A DNA stretch of 58,046 bases from Candidatus Kapaibacterium sp. (GCA_018882895.1 VERF01000007.1:1-58046), one strand, 5' to 3'. Shown: positions 44,256 to 52,923, counted from the first letter of the stretch. The notes: generated from the letters alone by a model not told the origin. Numbers and translations: made by a program.

Positions 44256-44987
44256 TCAGAGCAGATCTGCCAACGACTTCACGGCAAGGGGCTCAACAGC
44301 TAGAAATCCCTCGGCGTATTGAGTGCCGATGCGTCCACCAAAGTATCGAGCACGCGCCTCAATCTCCTCAATGAAGCCCGGACGAGAAATGAACGTCTGT
44401 GGCTCATCGGAGGAGTACGCTTCGGGTACGTGGAACTGAGAAGCAAAGGCTCGAATCGAAGCCATCTTCTCGTGAAACACCTCGGTGATGTCTACGTACA
44501 CGTCGGCGTGACGCGGGAAGTCATACTGCTGCTGATAACAGAGCATCCGTTTGGGCCGCCACGGCGCTTGTGGCACACTTTCTCGAGAGGTTTCGATACG
44601 GGCAAGTCCGGATAGAAATGCGGCGCGACGTGAAATCGCGTGGACGGCCTCATGATCGGGATGTCTTTCGGAAGGGGGCGGAATAAGCATTACATCAGGC
44701 CGCCAGTGACGAATGGAGCCAACCAACGGCATCACATGTTCGAGCTTGTTCTCAATGGCGCCGTCGGGTAATCCGAGGCTCTCACGGTCATCCACTCCAA
44801 GAATACGAGCGGCCTCGGCGGCTTCCATGGCACGCAGCTGAGGGGTCCCACGAGTTGACAGTTCGGCGTGAGTGCACTCAATGAAGACCACCCGATGACC
44901 ATCATTCGTCAGGATCTTCACCGTGCCCGCACACGAGAGCTCAACATCGTCCGGATGAGCACAGACGACCATGAAGGTCTTGCTCAT
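44256..44987 (-). CDS. bshB1: Bacillithiol biosynthesis deacetylase BshB1 (PIG-L family)
   Basis: 243 aa. Zn motif AHPDDVEL near the N terminus and PPPSERHPDHEAVH in the middle are PIG-L features. The ending FISRPGFIEEIEARARYFGG with IGTQYAEGFLAVEPLAV is typical of the BshB1 subgroup that deacetylates GlcNAc-malate. Bacillithiol is a low-molecular-weight thiol used in Bacteroidota and Firmicutes for redox defence. It overlaps rpiB by 4 nt (ATGA). bshA and bshC are not in the window. Confidence 0.87.
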   Translation of the reverse strand: MSKTFMVVCAHPDDVELSCAGTVKILTNDGHRVVFIECTHAELSTRGTPQLRAMEAAEAARILGVDDRESLGLPDGAIENKLEHVMPLVGSIRHWRPDVMLIPPPSERHPDHEAVHAISRRAAFLSGLARIETSRESVPQAPWRPKRMLCYQQQYDFPRHADVYVDITEVFHEKMASIRAFASQFHVPEAYSSDEPQTFISRPGFIEEIEARARYFGGRIGTQYAEGFLAVEPLAVKSLADLL

Positions 44988-45427
44988 GATGCTCCTCCGC
45001 CCGGCTCGATCTTATCGACGCGCCGCTGATGACGTCCACCTTCAAAGGGTGTTTCGAGAAACGTCTGCACGATGGACCGTGCCTCTTCGATCGACACAAG
45101 GCGCTGTCCGACGGCCACGATGTTGGCATCGTTGTGTTGCCGGGCAAGCGTTGCCATGGTCGTGCTCGTGCAATTAGCGGCGCGAATACCCGGTAGTTTG
45201 TTCGCCGCGATCGAGATACCGATCCCGCTGCCGCAGACCAGGACGCCATAGGTGGCCTGTCCGGAGCGAACAAGCTCGGCAGCCGCCTGGCCGTAGTCGG
45301 GATAGTCGACCGATTCGGCAGAGTTCGTTCCAACATCGATAACGGTATGTCCGTGCTCCTCAAGCATGGCCTTGATGGACTCTTTGTACTCGAATCCCGC
45401 ATGATCCGAACCGATTGAAATGGTCAT
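44984..45427 (-). CDS. rpiB: Ribose-5-phosphate isomerase B
   Basis: 147 aa. [12 protein letters not shown] at the N terminus, [17 protein letters not shown], catalytic Cys65 in [11 protein letters not shown], and [15 protein letters not shown] with the ring-opening His are RpiB/LacAB hallmarks. It interconverts ribose 5-phosphate and ribulose 5-phosphate. It lies between dut and bshB1 with ATGA-type overlaps at both ends, forming a tight operon. Confidence 0.95.
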   Translation of the reverse strand: MTISIGSDHAGFEYKESIKAMLEEHGHTVIDVGTNSAESVDYPDYGQAAAELVRSGQATYGVLVCGSGIGISIAANKLPGIRAANCTSTTMATLARQHNDANIVAVGQRLVSIEEARSIVQTFLETPFEGGRHQRRVDKIEPGGGAS

Positions 45428-45870
45428 GATCTCTCTCCCGTACTTCCAAATCCACCTGCGCTGCGAGACGTTGAATCAAGACTCTCTACAAGCTCCCAAT
45501 GAATGTGCTCGTGCCGCGCCACCACAAGCTGAGCAATTCGCATGCCCCGTTCGATGTGGAAATCGGCATCCGAAAAGTTCGCCAGGATCACCTTGATCTC
45601 CCCGCGATAGTCGCTATCGATGGTTCCGGGTGAGTTCAACGCGAATACGCCGTTCTTTGCAGCCAACCCGCTGCGCGATCGCACCTGGATCTCAAAGCCC
45701 ACAGGAATGGCAACACTAAGCCCCGTAGGAACAAGGATTACTTTTCCGGCCGCCAATGTAAGGGGCTCATCAACGGCTGCATGGATGTCCATCCCAGCCG
45801 AACCTTCCGTGGCATAGAAGGGAAGGGGAAGGTCTGCGGCGTGGGGAAGAACAGAGATGGGGATTGTCAT
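45424..45870 (-). CDS. dut: Deoxyuridine 5'-triphosphate nucleotidohydrolase
   Basis: 148 aa from the ATG at 45870. All five trimeric dUTPase motifs are present: [44 protein letters not shown] and [10 protein letters not shown]. It removes dUTP and supplies dUMP. A heptad repeat array begins 3 nt upstream of the start codon, so no ordinary Shine-Dalgarno or promoter is visible there. It leads the dut-rpiB-bshB1 operon. Confidence 0.96.
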   Translation of the reverse strand: MTIPISVLPHAADLPLPFYATEGSAGMDIHAAVDEPLTLAAGKVILVPTGLSVAIPVGFEIQVRSRSGLAAKNGVFALNSPGTIDSDYRGEIKVILANFSDADFHIERGMRIAQLVVARHEHIHWELVESLDSTSRSAGGFGSTGERS

Positions 45871-45873
45871 GAG

Positions 45874-45950
45874 GTACAAGTTACTAGTTACTAGGTACGA
45901 GTTACTAGGTACGAGTTACGAGTTACGAGGGACGAGGGACGAGGGACGAG
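45874..45950. repeat. Heptad tandem repeat array, 11 units (KKAC-KAG type)
   Basis: Eleven 7-bp units: GTACAAG, TTACTAG, TTACTAG, GTACGAG, TTACTAG, GTACGAG, then TTACGAG x2 and GGACGAG x3. It lies between the dut start and the end of the RNase H gene. It is related to arrays at 48296, 54644 and 56170. Confidence 0.9.
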
Positions 45951-45988
45951 CTGCCCAAAAACCTAGCACCCAAAACCCAAAACCTGGT

Positions 45989-46615
45989 CTACTTTCTGCC
46001 GAAGTCCGCGGGGTTCTCGCCCCACTGGGAGGTTTCCCACTTCAGGACCGGGTTTGCGTAGTTGTTGTTTGAGAGCCATCGTTCCGCGCGATCGATGAGG
46101 TCGAACACCGGGGCATTGGCGGCAGTTCGCTGGACGGTGGATTTGATCTTTCGGTTGCGCACCCACGACAGTGCCGTGCGGGAGTCGGAGTAGATGGGAA
46201 CCACGAGCCCCTTTGCCTGACAATGAGCCAGAGCGTGAACGATAGCAAGAAACTCACCGAGATTGTTCGATGAGCCCTGATAGGGTCCCATGCGGAATAT
46301 CTCACCTCCCGTAGCAGTGTCGACACCTCGGTACTCCATCACGCCGGTGGTCATATCGCAAGCGGCATCGACAGATATACTTGGGAGTTTAGCATTGTGC
46401 GATTGCACGCGAGGCTTCTTCACTGCACCCTTCGGTACCATCGGCGGGCTACCTTGAGCAAAGGCCGCTTCGGCTTCTTCTCTGGACTCGTACGACTTGT
46501 ACCGCGCGCCTGGAAAACCGTGGATCTGCTTCTCGGCAATGGCCCACGTGCTGTATACGCCCGGAGCACTTCCGACCCACACCACATACCATTTTGGTTT
46601 TTTTACTGCTGCCAT
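45989..46615 (-). CDS. Ribonuclease H with N-terminal viroplasmin-type domain
   Basis: 208 aa from the ATG at 46615 (MAAVKKPKWYVVWVG); a longer start at 46654 would run into the promoter. The N-terminal caulimovirus-viroplasmin-like RNA/DNA-hybrid binding domain (about 5-55) shows KWYVVWVGSAPGVYSTWAIA and YKSYESREEAEAAF. The RNase H fold has SVDAACDM, EYRGVDT, NNLGEFLAIVHAL, IYSDSRTALSWV and WGENPADFGRK, giving a D-E-D-D active site. It removes RNA from RNA/DNA hybrids. TACCTTTG lies 6 nt before the ATG. Confidence 0.92.
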   Translation of the reverse strand: MAAVKKPKWYVVWVGSAPGVYSTWAIAEKQIHGFPGARYKSYESREEAEAAFAQGSPPMVPKGAVKKPRVQSHNAKLPSISVDAACDMTTGVMEYRGVDTATGGEIFRMGPYQGSSNNLGEFLAIVHALAHCQAKGLVVPIYSDSRTALSWVRNRKIKSTVQRTAANAPVFDLIDRAERWLSNNNYANPVLKWETSQWGENPADFGRK

Positions 46616-46621
46616 AACGTG

Positions 46622-46629
46622 CAAAGGTA
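46622..46629 (-). promoter_or_regulatory. -7 element TACCTTTG abutting the RNase H start
   Basis: The minus strand reads TACCTTTG-CACGTT-ATG, an exact TAnnTTTG match 6 nt before the start codon. A leaderless or near-leaderless mRNA is implied. Confidence 0.5.
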
Positions 46630-46647
46630 TGGGGAGGAGCATATGAC

Positions 46648-46668
46648 ATGTCACGTTTCACGTGACAT
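46648..46668. promoter_or_regulatory. Inverted repeat ATGTCACG-N5-CGTGACAT, possible operator
   Basis: A perfect 8-bp inverted repeat with a 5-nt centre (TTTCA), in the divergent gap between the RNase H and comM genes. It starts 18 bp upstream of the TACCTTTG element, where the -33 region would be. It could bind a dimeric regulator. It contains the parS core TTTCACGTGA but is not a full parS. Confidence 0.4.
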
Positions 46669-46740
46669 CTCGCACATAGACTCTCGAAAGGGGCCTGGAC
46701 CATTCGGTTCGGTGCCGGTAACTCATTCGAGAGGACAACT

Positions 46741-48285
46741 ATGTATGCTGCTACGCACTCGGCGTCGGTGTTTGGGATTGGTGCACTTCCGGTAGAGATA
46801 GAGGTGACGGTGGAGACGGGGCTCCCGTCCTTCAACATTGTCGGCCTCCCTGACAGTTCGGTTCGCGAGTCACGCGAGCGCGTCGTGGCGGCCCTTCACC
46901 ATTCCGGTTACATGTGGGATCCTCGACGCATCACGGTGAACCTCGCGCCGGCAGACGTGCGAAAGGAGGGGAGTGCCTTCGATCTTCCCATTGCCATTGG
47001 CATTCTGCAGGCGCTCGACCTGATGGCGCCGATCGACCTGAACGACTGTGTGCTTTTGGGTGAACTGGCGTTTGACGGACAGATACGTCCTGCAAGAGGT
47101 ATTCTCCCCGTTGCCATGATGGCAAAGCGAAAGGGAATCAAGCGCATCGTCGTTCCTGCCGCAAACGCTGATGAGGGGGCGGTTGTGGATCAGGTAGAGG
47201 TGTTTGGCGTAACGAACCTGCGGGAGGCGGTGATGCACCTGCTTGGTTCGGCTCCGCTGGAGCCACACCGTCTCGATATCAATGCGGTGTTCCGAGCCGA
47301 ATCGGCGCGCCACAACATCGACATGTCCGACGTCAAGGGCCAACTCAGCGTCAAGCGCGCCATGGAGATCGCTGCCGCCGGCGGACACAACATGATCATG
47401 ATCGGTCCACCGGGTGCCGGCAAGACAATGCTTGCGAAACGACTCGCCACCATCCTGCCGCCTCTGAGCCTCACAGAGGCGCTGGAGACCACCACCATCC
47501 ACTCCGTTGCCGGCCTCCTCCCCCCCGGACAGCCTCTGGTAACGCAGCGCCCCTTCCGAGCACCCCATCACACCATCAGTGATGCGGCTCTGGTCGGAGG
47601 GGGCGTTGGGGTGGTGCGGCCCGGCGAGGTAACGCTGGCGCATCACGGCGTACTGTTTCTCGATGAAGTACCGGAGTTTCAGCGGAATGTTCTTGAGGTT
47701 CTCCGCCAGCCCCTTGAAGAACGATGCATCCGCATATCGCGCACGCGGATGACGGTGGACTATCCGGCCAACGTCATGCTGGTGTGCTCAATGAATCCGT
47801 GTCCGTGCGGACACTACGGCAGCGCCCGACGAGAGTGCAAGTGTTCGATGCAGGATGTACAGCGATACATGGCCAAGATCTCCGGCCCTCTGCTCGACCG
47901 TATCGATTTGCACGTGGATGTTCCCTCGGTGCACGTCGAAGACCTCTCCTCATCGGAAACAGGAGAGTCTTCGCGAATTATCCGCGTACGCGTTGATGCT
48001 GCTCGCCAGATCCAGGAGCAGCGATTCAATGGCAAACACCATCTATTCAAGAACGCCGATATGTCCAGCAAAGAGGTCGAGTCATACTGCCAACTCGATG
48101 AGCAATCCACCTCCATGCTGCGCATCGCCATGAACGCACTGAAACTCTCTGCGCGCGCCTACACACGTATCATCAAGGTTGCCCGTACAATCGCAGACCT
48201 CGAGCAGAGCGAAGCAATCAGATCGGACCATGTCAAAGAAGCCATTCAATACCGCAGCCTCGACCGCGCCGGCTGGGGAGGGTGA
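46741..48285 (+). CDS. comM: ComM/YifB family Mg-chelatase-like AAA+ ATPase
   Basis: 514 aa, family length. N-terminal Lon-like fold (FNIVGLPDSSVRESRERVVAA, PADVRKEGSAFDLPIAIGIL), AAA+ core with Walker A IGPPGAGKTMLA, Walker B HHGVLFLDEVPEF, sensor and zinc-like CSMNPCPCGHYG...C.C cysteines, and C-terminal SARAYTRIIKVARTIADLE. Homologues act as hexameric helicases for branch migration during natural transformation (ComM). The name does not prove competence here. Confidence 0.93.
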   Translation: MYAATHSASVFGIGALPVEIEVTVETGLPSFNIVGLPDSSVRESRERVVAALHHSGYMWDPRRITVNLAPADVRKEGSAFDLPIAIGILQALDLMAPIDLNDCVLLGELAFDGQIRPARGILPVAMMAKRKGIKRIVVPAANADEGAVVDQVEVFGVTNLREAVMHLLGSAPLEPHRLDINAVFRAESARHNIDMSDVKGQLSVKRAMEIAAAGGHNMIMIGPPGAGKTMLAKRLATILPPLSLTEALETTTIHSVAGLLPPGQPLVTQRPFRAPHHTISDAALVGGGVGVVRPGEVTLAHHGVLFLDEVPEFQRNVLEVLRQPLEERCIRISRTRMTVDYPANVMLVCSMNPCPCGHYGSARRECKCSMQDVQRYMAKISGPLLDRIDLHVDVPSVHVEDLSSSETGESSRIIRVRVDAARQIQEQRFNGKHHLFKNADMSSKEVESYCQLDEQSTSMLRIAMNALKLSARAYTRIIKVARTIADLEQSEAIRSDHVKEAIQYRSLDRAGWGG

Positions 48286-48295
48286 GGGGAGGAAG

Positions 48296-48463
48296 GTGCT
48301 AGTTACTAGTTACTAGTTACTAGTGACTAGTTACTAGTTACGAGGTACTAGTTACGAGGTACTAGTTACTAGTTACGAGGTACTAGTTACTAGTTACGAG
48401 GTACTAGTTACGAGGTACTAGTTACTAGTTACGAGGTACTAGTTACTAGGTACGAGGTACTGG
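48296..48463. repeat. Heptad tandem repeat array, 24 units (KTAC-KAG)
   Basis: Twenty-four contiguous 7-bp units from GTGCTAG to GTACTGG, nearly all KTACKAG (K = G or T). Units TTACTAG, TTACGAG and GTACTAG recur in fixed order, giving a higher-order period of 14-21 bp; GAG is always followed by GTAC in this array. It lies between comM and the RmlD-like gene. Confidence 0.93.
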
Positions 48464-48518
48464 GTTGGGGTGTGACGCAGTCTCGCGCGGATAACCTGTG
48501 CGACTTGACATTTGTCGG

Positions 48519-48525
48519 TAATTTG
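48519..48525 (+). promoter_or_regulatory. TAATTTG element next to the RmlD-like gene start
   Basis: GGTAATTTG-GCTTTC-ATG, with the same spacing as before the Omp85 gene. Possible leaderless promoter, one base shorter than the consensus. Confidence 0.3.
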
Positions 48526-48531
48526 GCTTTC

Positions 48532-49434
48532 ATGATCACAATCGTTGGTGCAGGCAGTACGACGGGCGCGGCCCTTATACCGATGCTTCTTGAAGAAACC
48601 GATGTTCAGTTGCAGCTGATCTCGTCGCGTCCGCTTGAGTATGATCATGATCGCGTGCAGATGCACATAGTTAATGTGCGCGACAAGAACGCTCTGAAGC
48701 AATCGATCATGTCGGCCATGCCGAACGTGATCATCAATCTTGCGGCAATGACGAATGTTGACCGTTGCGAGACCGAGCGGCAGATGGCTTGGGATTTGAA
48801 CGTTACGCTCGTTGAGAACCTTTCGCGCATCTCGCGTGTGCTGGACGCGAAGATGGTTCACATCTCAACGGACTATGTTTTTGACGGGACGAAGGGACCG
48901 TACACGGAAACAGCTGTCCCGAATCCGATCAACTACTACGGCAAGTCCAAGCTGGCCGGTGAGAACATCTGTGTTTCGGGAAACACCAACTCCCTGATCA
49001 TCCGCACGAACGTCATCTATGGTCCGCCACGCGAACGTCCCGACTTCGTTCGCTGGGTGCTTGATGCACTCGATGCAGATACGCCTATTCGCGTGGTGGA
49101 TGATCAGATCGGCAATCCGACATATGTCGACGATCTTGCTGAGGCCATTATGCGTTTAGGGATGAGTCGTCGCACCGGCATCTATCACGTTGGCGGCTCT
49201 GATTTTCTCTCTCGCTATGACTTTGCTCTGAAGGTTGCCGAGTTCTTCAAGCTCGATCCCGGCGTGATTCGAAGGGTGTCCACGTCAGAGCTGGCACAGA
49301 CGGCCAAACGTCCGCTCAAGCTCGGGTTGGTCTCACTGAAGGCAGAAACAGATCTGCGCATGAAGATGCGAGGGGTTGAGAGTGGGCTTACCTCTATCCG
49401 CCAGTACTTGGTCCGTAACCGCGACAGTCTGTAA
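48532..49434 (+). CDS. RmlD-like NAD(P)-dependent sugar-nucleotide reductase
   Basis: 300 aa from the ATG at 48532; an in-frame start at 48472 would add a non-conserved leader. Extended SDR fold: VGAGSTTGAAL (nucleotide loop), NLAAMTNVDRCE, HISTDYVFDGTKGPY and YYGKSKLAGE (Tyr-x3-Lys). The set resembles dTDP-4-dehydrorhamnose reductase, the last step of dTDP-rhamnose synthesis. No rmlABC genes are nearby, so the substrate may differ. Confidence 0.85.
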   Translation: MITIVGAGSTTGAALIPMLLEETDVQLQLISSRPLEYDHDRVQMHIVNVRDKNALKQSIMSAMPNVIINLAAMTNVDRCETERQMAWDLNVTLVENLSRISRVLDAKMVHISTDYVFDGTKGPYTETAVPNPINYYGKSKLAGENICVSGNTNSLIIRTNVIYGPPRERPDFVRWVLDALDADTPIRVVDDQIGNPTYVDDLAEAIMRLGMSRRTGIYHVGGSDFLSRYDFALKVAEFFKLDPGVIRRVSTSELAQTAKRPLKLGLVSLKAETDLRMKMRGVESGLTSIRQYLVRNRDSL

Positions 49435-49476
49435 GGGGGCTGGTGGCACGTCGCCGGAGGTGCGTAATTTCTGCAG

Positions 49477-51903
49477 ATGGTTCGCCCCTTGCTCATTGTT
49501 TGCGCCGCCCTGGCCTCGGTGATCTCTGCCATGGCGCAGTCTGATCTTGCGCCACTGAAGGTCACAACGAACATTGCGCCGGCGCCCGGCTTTCTTCTGC
49601 TGGCGCCGAATTGTCGGGTGTCGCCCCGCCCCTTCGGCTCATATCTCGGCGCATACAACGTCAACGGCGGCGTCATCAGAACGGGCAAGACCACCAACTA
49701 TCCGTTCGAGTTCAAGGTGTTTCCGGATGGCCGACTCGGCTACTCCGAACTAGTGGTCTTTTCCGGAGCCTCGGTACCGGCCGGTGTGTATATCGTTGAT
49801 ACGCTGTTCGCAGAGCAGGAGCGACTCGATCAGAGGCGCGCGGGATATCTGACCACTCAACACGATGTTCACATGCTGCCCAACGGTCATCGCATCCTGC
49901 TGGGTGCCGAAGACGTCACGGTGGACATGAGCAAGGTCGTTCCTGGGGGGCATCCCGCCGCGAATGTTGTGCAGGCCATCATTCAGGAGCTCGACGTTGA
50001 AGGTAACGTGGTTTCACAGTGGCGCGCGCTCGACCATCTGCCGATCACCGATTCGTATGAGGACCTCACGGCTCCGGCCATCAGGTACTGTCACAACAAC
50101 TCACTCTGGATCGATGACGATGGCAACTGGATCGTTTCCATGCGCCACATGTCGCAGGTGATAAAGATCGACCGTCGCACCGGCGAGGTGATGTGGAAGC
50201 TTGGCGGCAAGAGCAACCAATTCACGTTTGAAGGGGACCACCCCGAGCTTGCGCCAACGTACTTCAGTTATCAGCACGATGCTCGGCGTCTGCCAAACGG
50301 CAACATCTCCTTGTTCGACAACGGAACGCAGCACAACCCGCAGTATTCGCGGGGTGTGGAGTATCAGTTAGATGAGGAAAAGAAGACCTGTCGGATGGTT
50401 TGGGAATACCGTCCAACACCCGATATCTACGTGAGCATTCAAGGGGGCCTGCAGACGCTTGAAGGCGGACACCGGCTGCTCGGATGGGGAAGTGGCGCTA
50501 CGAATGGCTCCCCGGGAGTGACAGAGGTGGATTCGTTGGGCAACGTGGTCTTCGAAGCCTACTACCCTAAGCAGATGTTCGTTTACCGGGCCACCAAGGT
50601 GCCGGCATGGCCAACGGGCCGAGCCAGCGCAACGGCCGTTGCGCGAGACGTGCTCAAGGGTGAGACGTATCGCTATTACCGCGGAACTCAATTCGTGGGT
50701 CTGCGAGCAGAGTTCACAACACTGGATTCATACTTCTACAACGTCACCACGGCCCGACGTTTTCAATGGTCACCGAAGAACCCGCTGTGGGACGGGGAAG
50801 CCCCCTTGCTCAAACAGGCCCGGGTTGATGTGACGGTGGATGGAATCAAGGACCACCGGATGACGATGAGGTTCCAGGTTGACACGCTGATGCTGGGACG
50901 GGATGCCGGCAAGTGCATGGTCTATTACCGTCCGCAGATCGACAGTGGACAATTCACCATGCTGACAACTCGTTTCGACGCTGTTTCGCGCGAGCTCGTT
51001 GTAGAGAATGCACAGGCAGGAGAGTTTGTCTTCGGCGTGCCTGCGACCGATCCCGGCGCCCCGAGGCTTCCACAACTGAAGGATCCGATCGCTGACAGGC
51101 GTGTACTTGGTGATTCGGCGTATGCTTTGCGTGTGAGCGTGCCCGGACGCAGCGACTCGCTGCATGTTCACGTGTCGCGCACAACGTCGTTTGCTTCCCT
51201 TGTGCTCGACAGTATCAATGCCGATGATCGTGTTGTGCTTCCGGCAGGGGGCCAACCCGGACGATACTACTGGCGCGCGAGGGCCAAGACTCTTGAGTCG
51301 TGGAGCCAGTGGTCGGCCATTGACAGCTTTCTGATTGACGGCCCGTATCTGACGCTCACACGTCCGGATGTTGACGTGCGCTGGATGCATGACAGCTCAT
51401 ACATCATTTCGTGGCAGACGAATCTGCTGGGCAGTGTGGCCATAGACCTTATGCTGGGCGAGTATGTGATCGCCTCAATCGAAGATTCCATCCCGGCCCG
51501 AGCACAAGGGTTTCTGTGGAAGGTTCCGGTATCGACGCCCGTTTCGAAGAACTTCCAGATCCGCATATCGCCGCGGGAAGCCCCCTACATGGCTCTTTCC
51601 TCGACGTCTCCCACGTTCGTGGAGATCGTCACATTCACATCGGTTGACGACCAACCAGAGGAGATGTCGCCCGTGTCGATCATGCCACAACCGGCCGGGG
51701 ATGTTCTGAGCATCGTCAATGTGGGCTCGGGGCTTCGGTCGATCCGGATGTTTGCCGCAACCGGACAGCAGGTGCTGTGGCAGGCGGCAGACGGAACACG
51801 CCGAGAACTTGACGTGAGCGGTTTTGCCGCGGGACTCTACGTCGTTGTGATCGAAGACCAGCTCGGACGCACCTTCACCCACCGCGTGATCGTTGACCGC
51901 TGA
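49477..51903 (+). CDS. Arylsulfotransferase-family secreted protein with KNH-like and T9SS domains (paralog 2)
   Basis: 808 aa. Signal peptide MVRPLLIVCAALASVISAMA before Gln21. The propeller shares long blocks with paralog 1: PAPGFLLLAPNCRV, VTVDMSKVVPGGHPAANVVQ, YEDLTAPAIRY, RRTGEVMWKLGGKSNQFTFE, FSYQHDARRLPNGNISLFDN and RGVEYQLDEEKKTCR. A KNH-like module (YIISWQTNLLGSVAIDLMLG) and a T9SS domain (SIMPQPAGDVLSIV ... VSGFAAGLYVVVIED ... THRVIVDR) follow. TAATTTC lies 5 nt before the ATG. Both copies conserve the His of YQHD, a candidate functional residue. Enzyme activity is unproven. Confidence 0.82.
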   Translation: MVRPLLIVCAALASVISAMAQSDLAPLKVTTNIAPAPGFLLLAPNCRVSPRPFGSYLGAYNVNGGVIRTGKTTNYPFEFKVFPDGRLGYSELVVFSGASVPAGVYIVDTLFAEQERLDQRRAGYLTTQHDVHMLPNGHRILLGAEDVTVDMSKVVPGGHPAANVVQAIIQELDVEGNVVSQWRALDHLPITDSYEDLTAPAIRYCHNNSLWIDDDGNWIVSMRHMSQVIKIDRRTGEVMWKLGGKSNQFTFEGDHPELAPTYFSYQHDARRLPNGNISLFDNGTQHNPQYSRGVEYQLDEEKKTCRMVWEYRPTPDIYVSIQGGLQTLEGGHRLLGWGSGATNGSPGVTEVDSLGNVVFEAYYPKQMFVYRATKVPAWPTGRASATAVARDVLKGETYRYYRGTQFVGLRAEFTTLDSYFYNVTTARRFQWSPKNPLWDGEAPLLKQARVDVTVDGIKDHRMTMRFQVDTLMLGRDAGKCMVYYRPQIDSGQFTMLTTRFDAVSRELVVENAQAGEFVFGVPATDPGAPRLPQLKDPIADRRVLGDSAYALRVSVPGRSDSLHVHVSRTTSFASLVLDSINADDRVVLPAGGQPGRYYWRARAKTLESWSQWSAIDSFLIDGPYLTLTRPDVDVRWMHDSSYIISWQTNLLGSVAIDLMLGEYVIASIEDSIPARAQGFLWKVPVSTPVSKNFQIRISPREAPYMALSSTSPTFVEIVTFTSVDDQPEEMSPVSIMPQPAGDVLSIVNVGSGLRSIRMFAATGQQVLWQAADGTRRELDVSGFAAGLYVVVIEDQLGRTFTHRVIVDR

Positions 51904-52923
51904 TCAGTAGCCGGTTGGGTGTCCGTTCTTCTTGCGCCAGTCAATGATCGGCTTGAAGGGTCCGTACTTGTGCTGATCCGGCGCAAACCCATCCGCATAA
52001 GGTGGCCAGTAGTAGTCGACCGGCTTTTCCTTCAGGACGGGATATTCGGTGTCGAGATTCGGCTGTGGACGTTCATGCAGCTTGTCATCGTTCACATACG
52101 CAGCCACGTCGAATGCCTCCTCATCGGTCAGAACCGGCTTGTCCCAGCGGGCGATATCGTTCGGCATGTTGTACTTGATGAACTGGGCCGACTTGATAAG
52201 CCGATGCATCGACGAACCCGGTTGATAGGAGAGCTTCCCCCATAGCGGTGGATACACGTAGGCGATGCCATCCTCTTTCAGTACGCCTTGGCCGTCATCG
52301 CCATGACAGCGGATGCAGTGCTTCTCATAGACCACCCGCCCCCTGACCGGATCGGCCGGCCGGTCGAGCAGGGCTATGTCCTTGAGCTTGTCACCGGGGA
52401 CGTTGCCCCCAACCGGAACGTTCTTGCCGAGCCACTGCATGTAGGTGACCATGGCGACCATTTCCTTACTGTCAAGGGGCATTGGGCGACCATTGAGGGG
52501 TCTCTCAATGCAGTTGTTCACGCGCTCGGCCAAGGTGAGGATTCTGCCTTCCCGTGCTCGGTACTGTGGGTATCGCGCGTGTGCCGAGAAGTAGTTGAGG
52601 CCGTATGGCCGCGTACCTGCTTCGAGGTGACAGTTCTGGCAACCGAGACCGTTGCCACCGTACTTGCCCACCGTTCCCTTGGGTCCGAGGTAGTAGGGGA
52701 AGTTCACCAGGAGCTCGCGTCCGTAGCGGATCATGTCTCCCGTGGCATTGCGAGGGATCGTGGACGTATCCGGGGGAACGAAGATCGAGTCGGAAGCAGC
52801 CGGCTTCCTGACCTCACTCGTTGGCGTGTTGCTGCCTTTCTGACACGACGAGCCGCAGGCGACGACCCAGAGCGCCCAACAGATCAGGATGGGCCGATGA
52901 GTGGCAGTTTTTCCTTTCGCCAT
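51904..52923 (-). CDS. Diheme c-type cytochrome, thiosulfate dehydrogenase (TsdA)-like lipoprotein
   Basis: 339 aa, ATG at 52923 behind GGAGG. The N terminus has a lipoprotein-like signal ending VVACG (Cys23). Heme sites: GLGCQNCH (95-99) and HCIRCH (203-207). Between them AHARYPQYRAREGRILTLAE and RVNNCIERPLNGRPM match TsdA; Cys138 in NNCIERPLNG corresponds to the unusual Cys heme ligand of the family. TsdA couples two thiosulfate to tetrathionate (or the reverse) in the periplasm. The start overlaps the rhodanese gene by 40 nt. The C-terminal 60 residues (PQPNLDTEYPVLKEKP ...) extend beyond the cytochrome fold. Confidence 0.85.
   Translation of the reverse strand: MAKGKTATHRPILICWALWVVACGSSCQKGSNTPTSEVRKPAASDSIFVPPDTSTIPRNATGDMIRYGRELLVNFPYYLGPKGTVGKYGGNGLGCQNCHLEAGTRPYGLNYFSAHARYPQYRAREGRILTLAERVNNCIERPLNGRPMPLDSKEMVAMVTYMQWLGKNVPVGGNVPGDKLKDIALLDRPADPVRGRVVYEKHCIRCHGDDGQGVLKEDGIAYVYPPLWGKLSYQPGSSMHRLIKSAQFIKYNMPNDIARWDKPVLTDEEAFDVAAYVNDDKLHERPQPNLDTEYPVLKEKPVDYYWPPYADGFAPDQHKYGPFKPIIDWRKKNGHPTGY

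Noticed and set aside
46870-47646. Long open frame (258 codons) on the minus strand
   Set aside because: Antisense to comM, which carries all family motifs.
48296-48463. CRISPR array
   Set aside because: The period is 7 bp with no spacers of unique sequence and no cas genes nearby.
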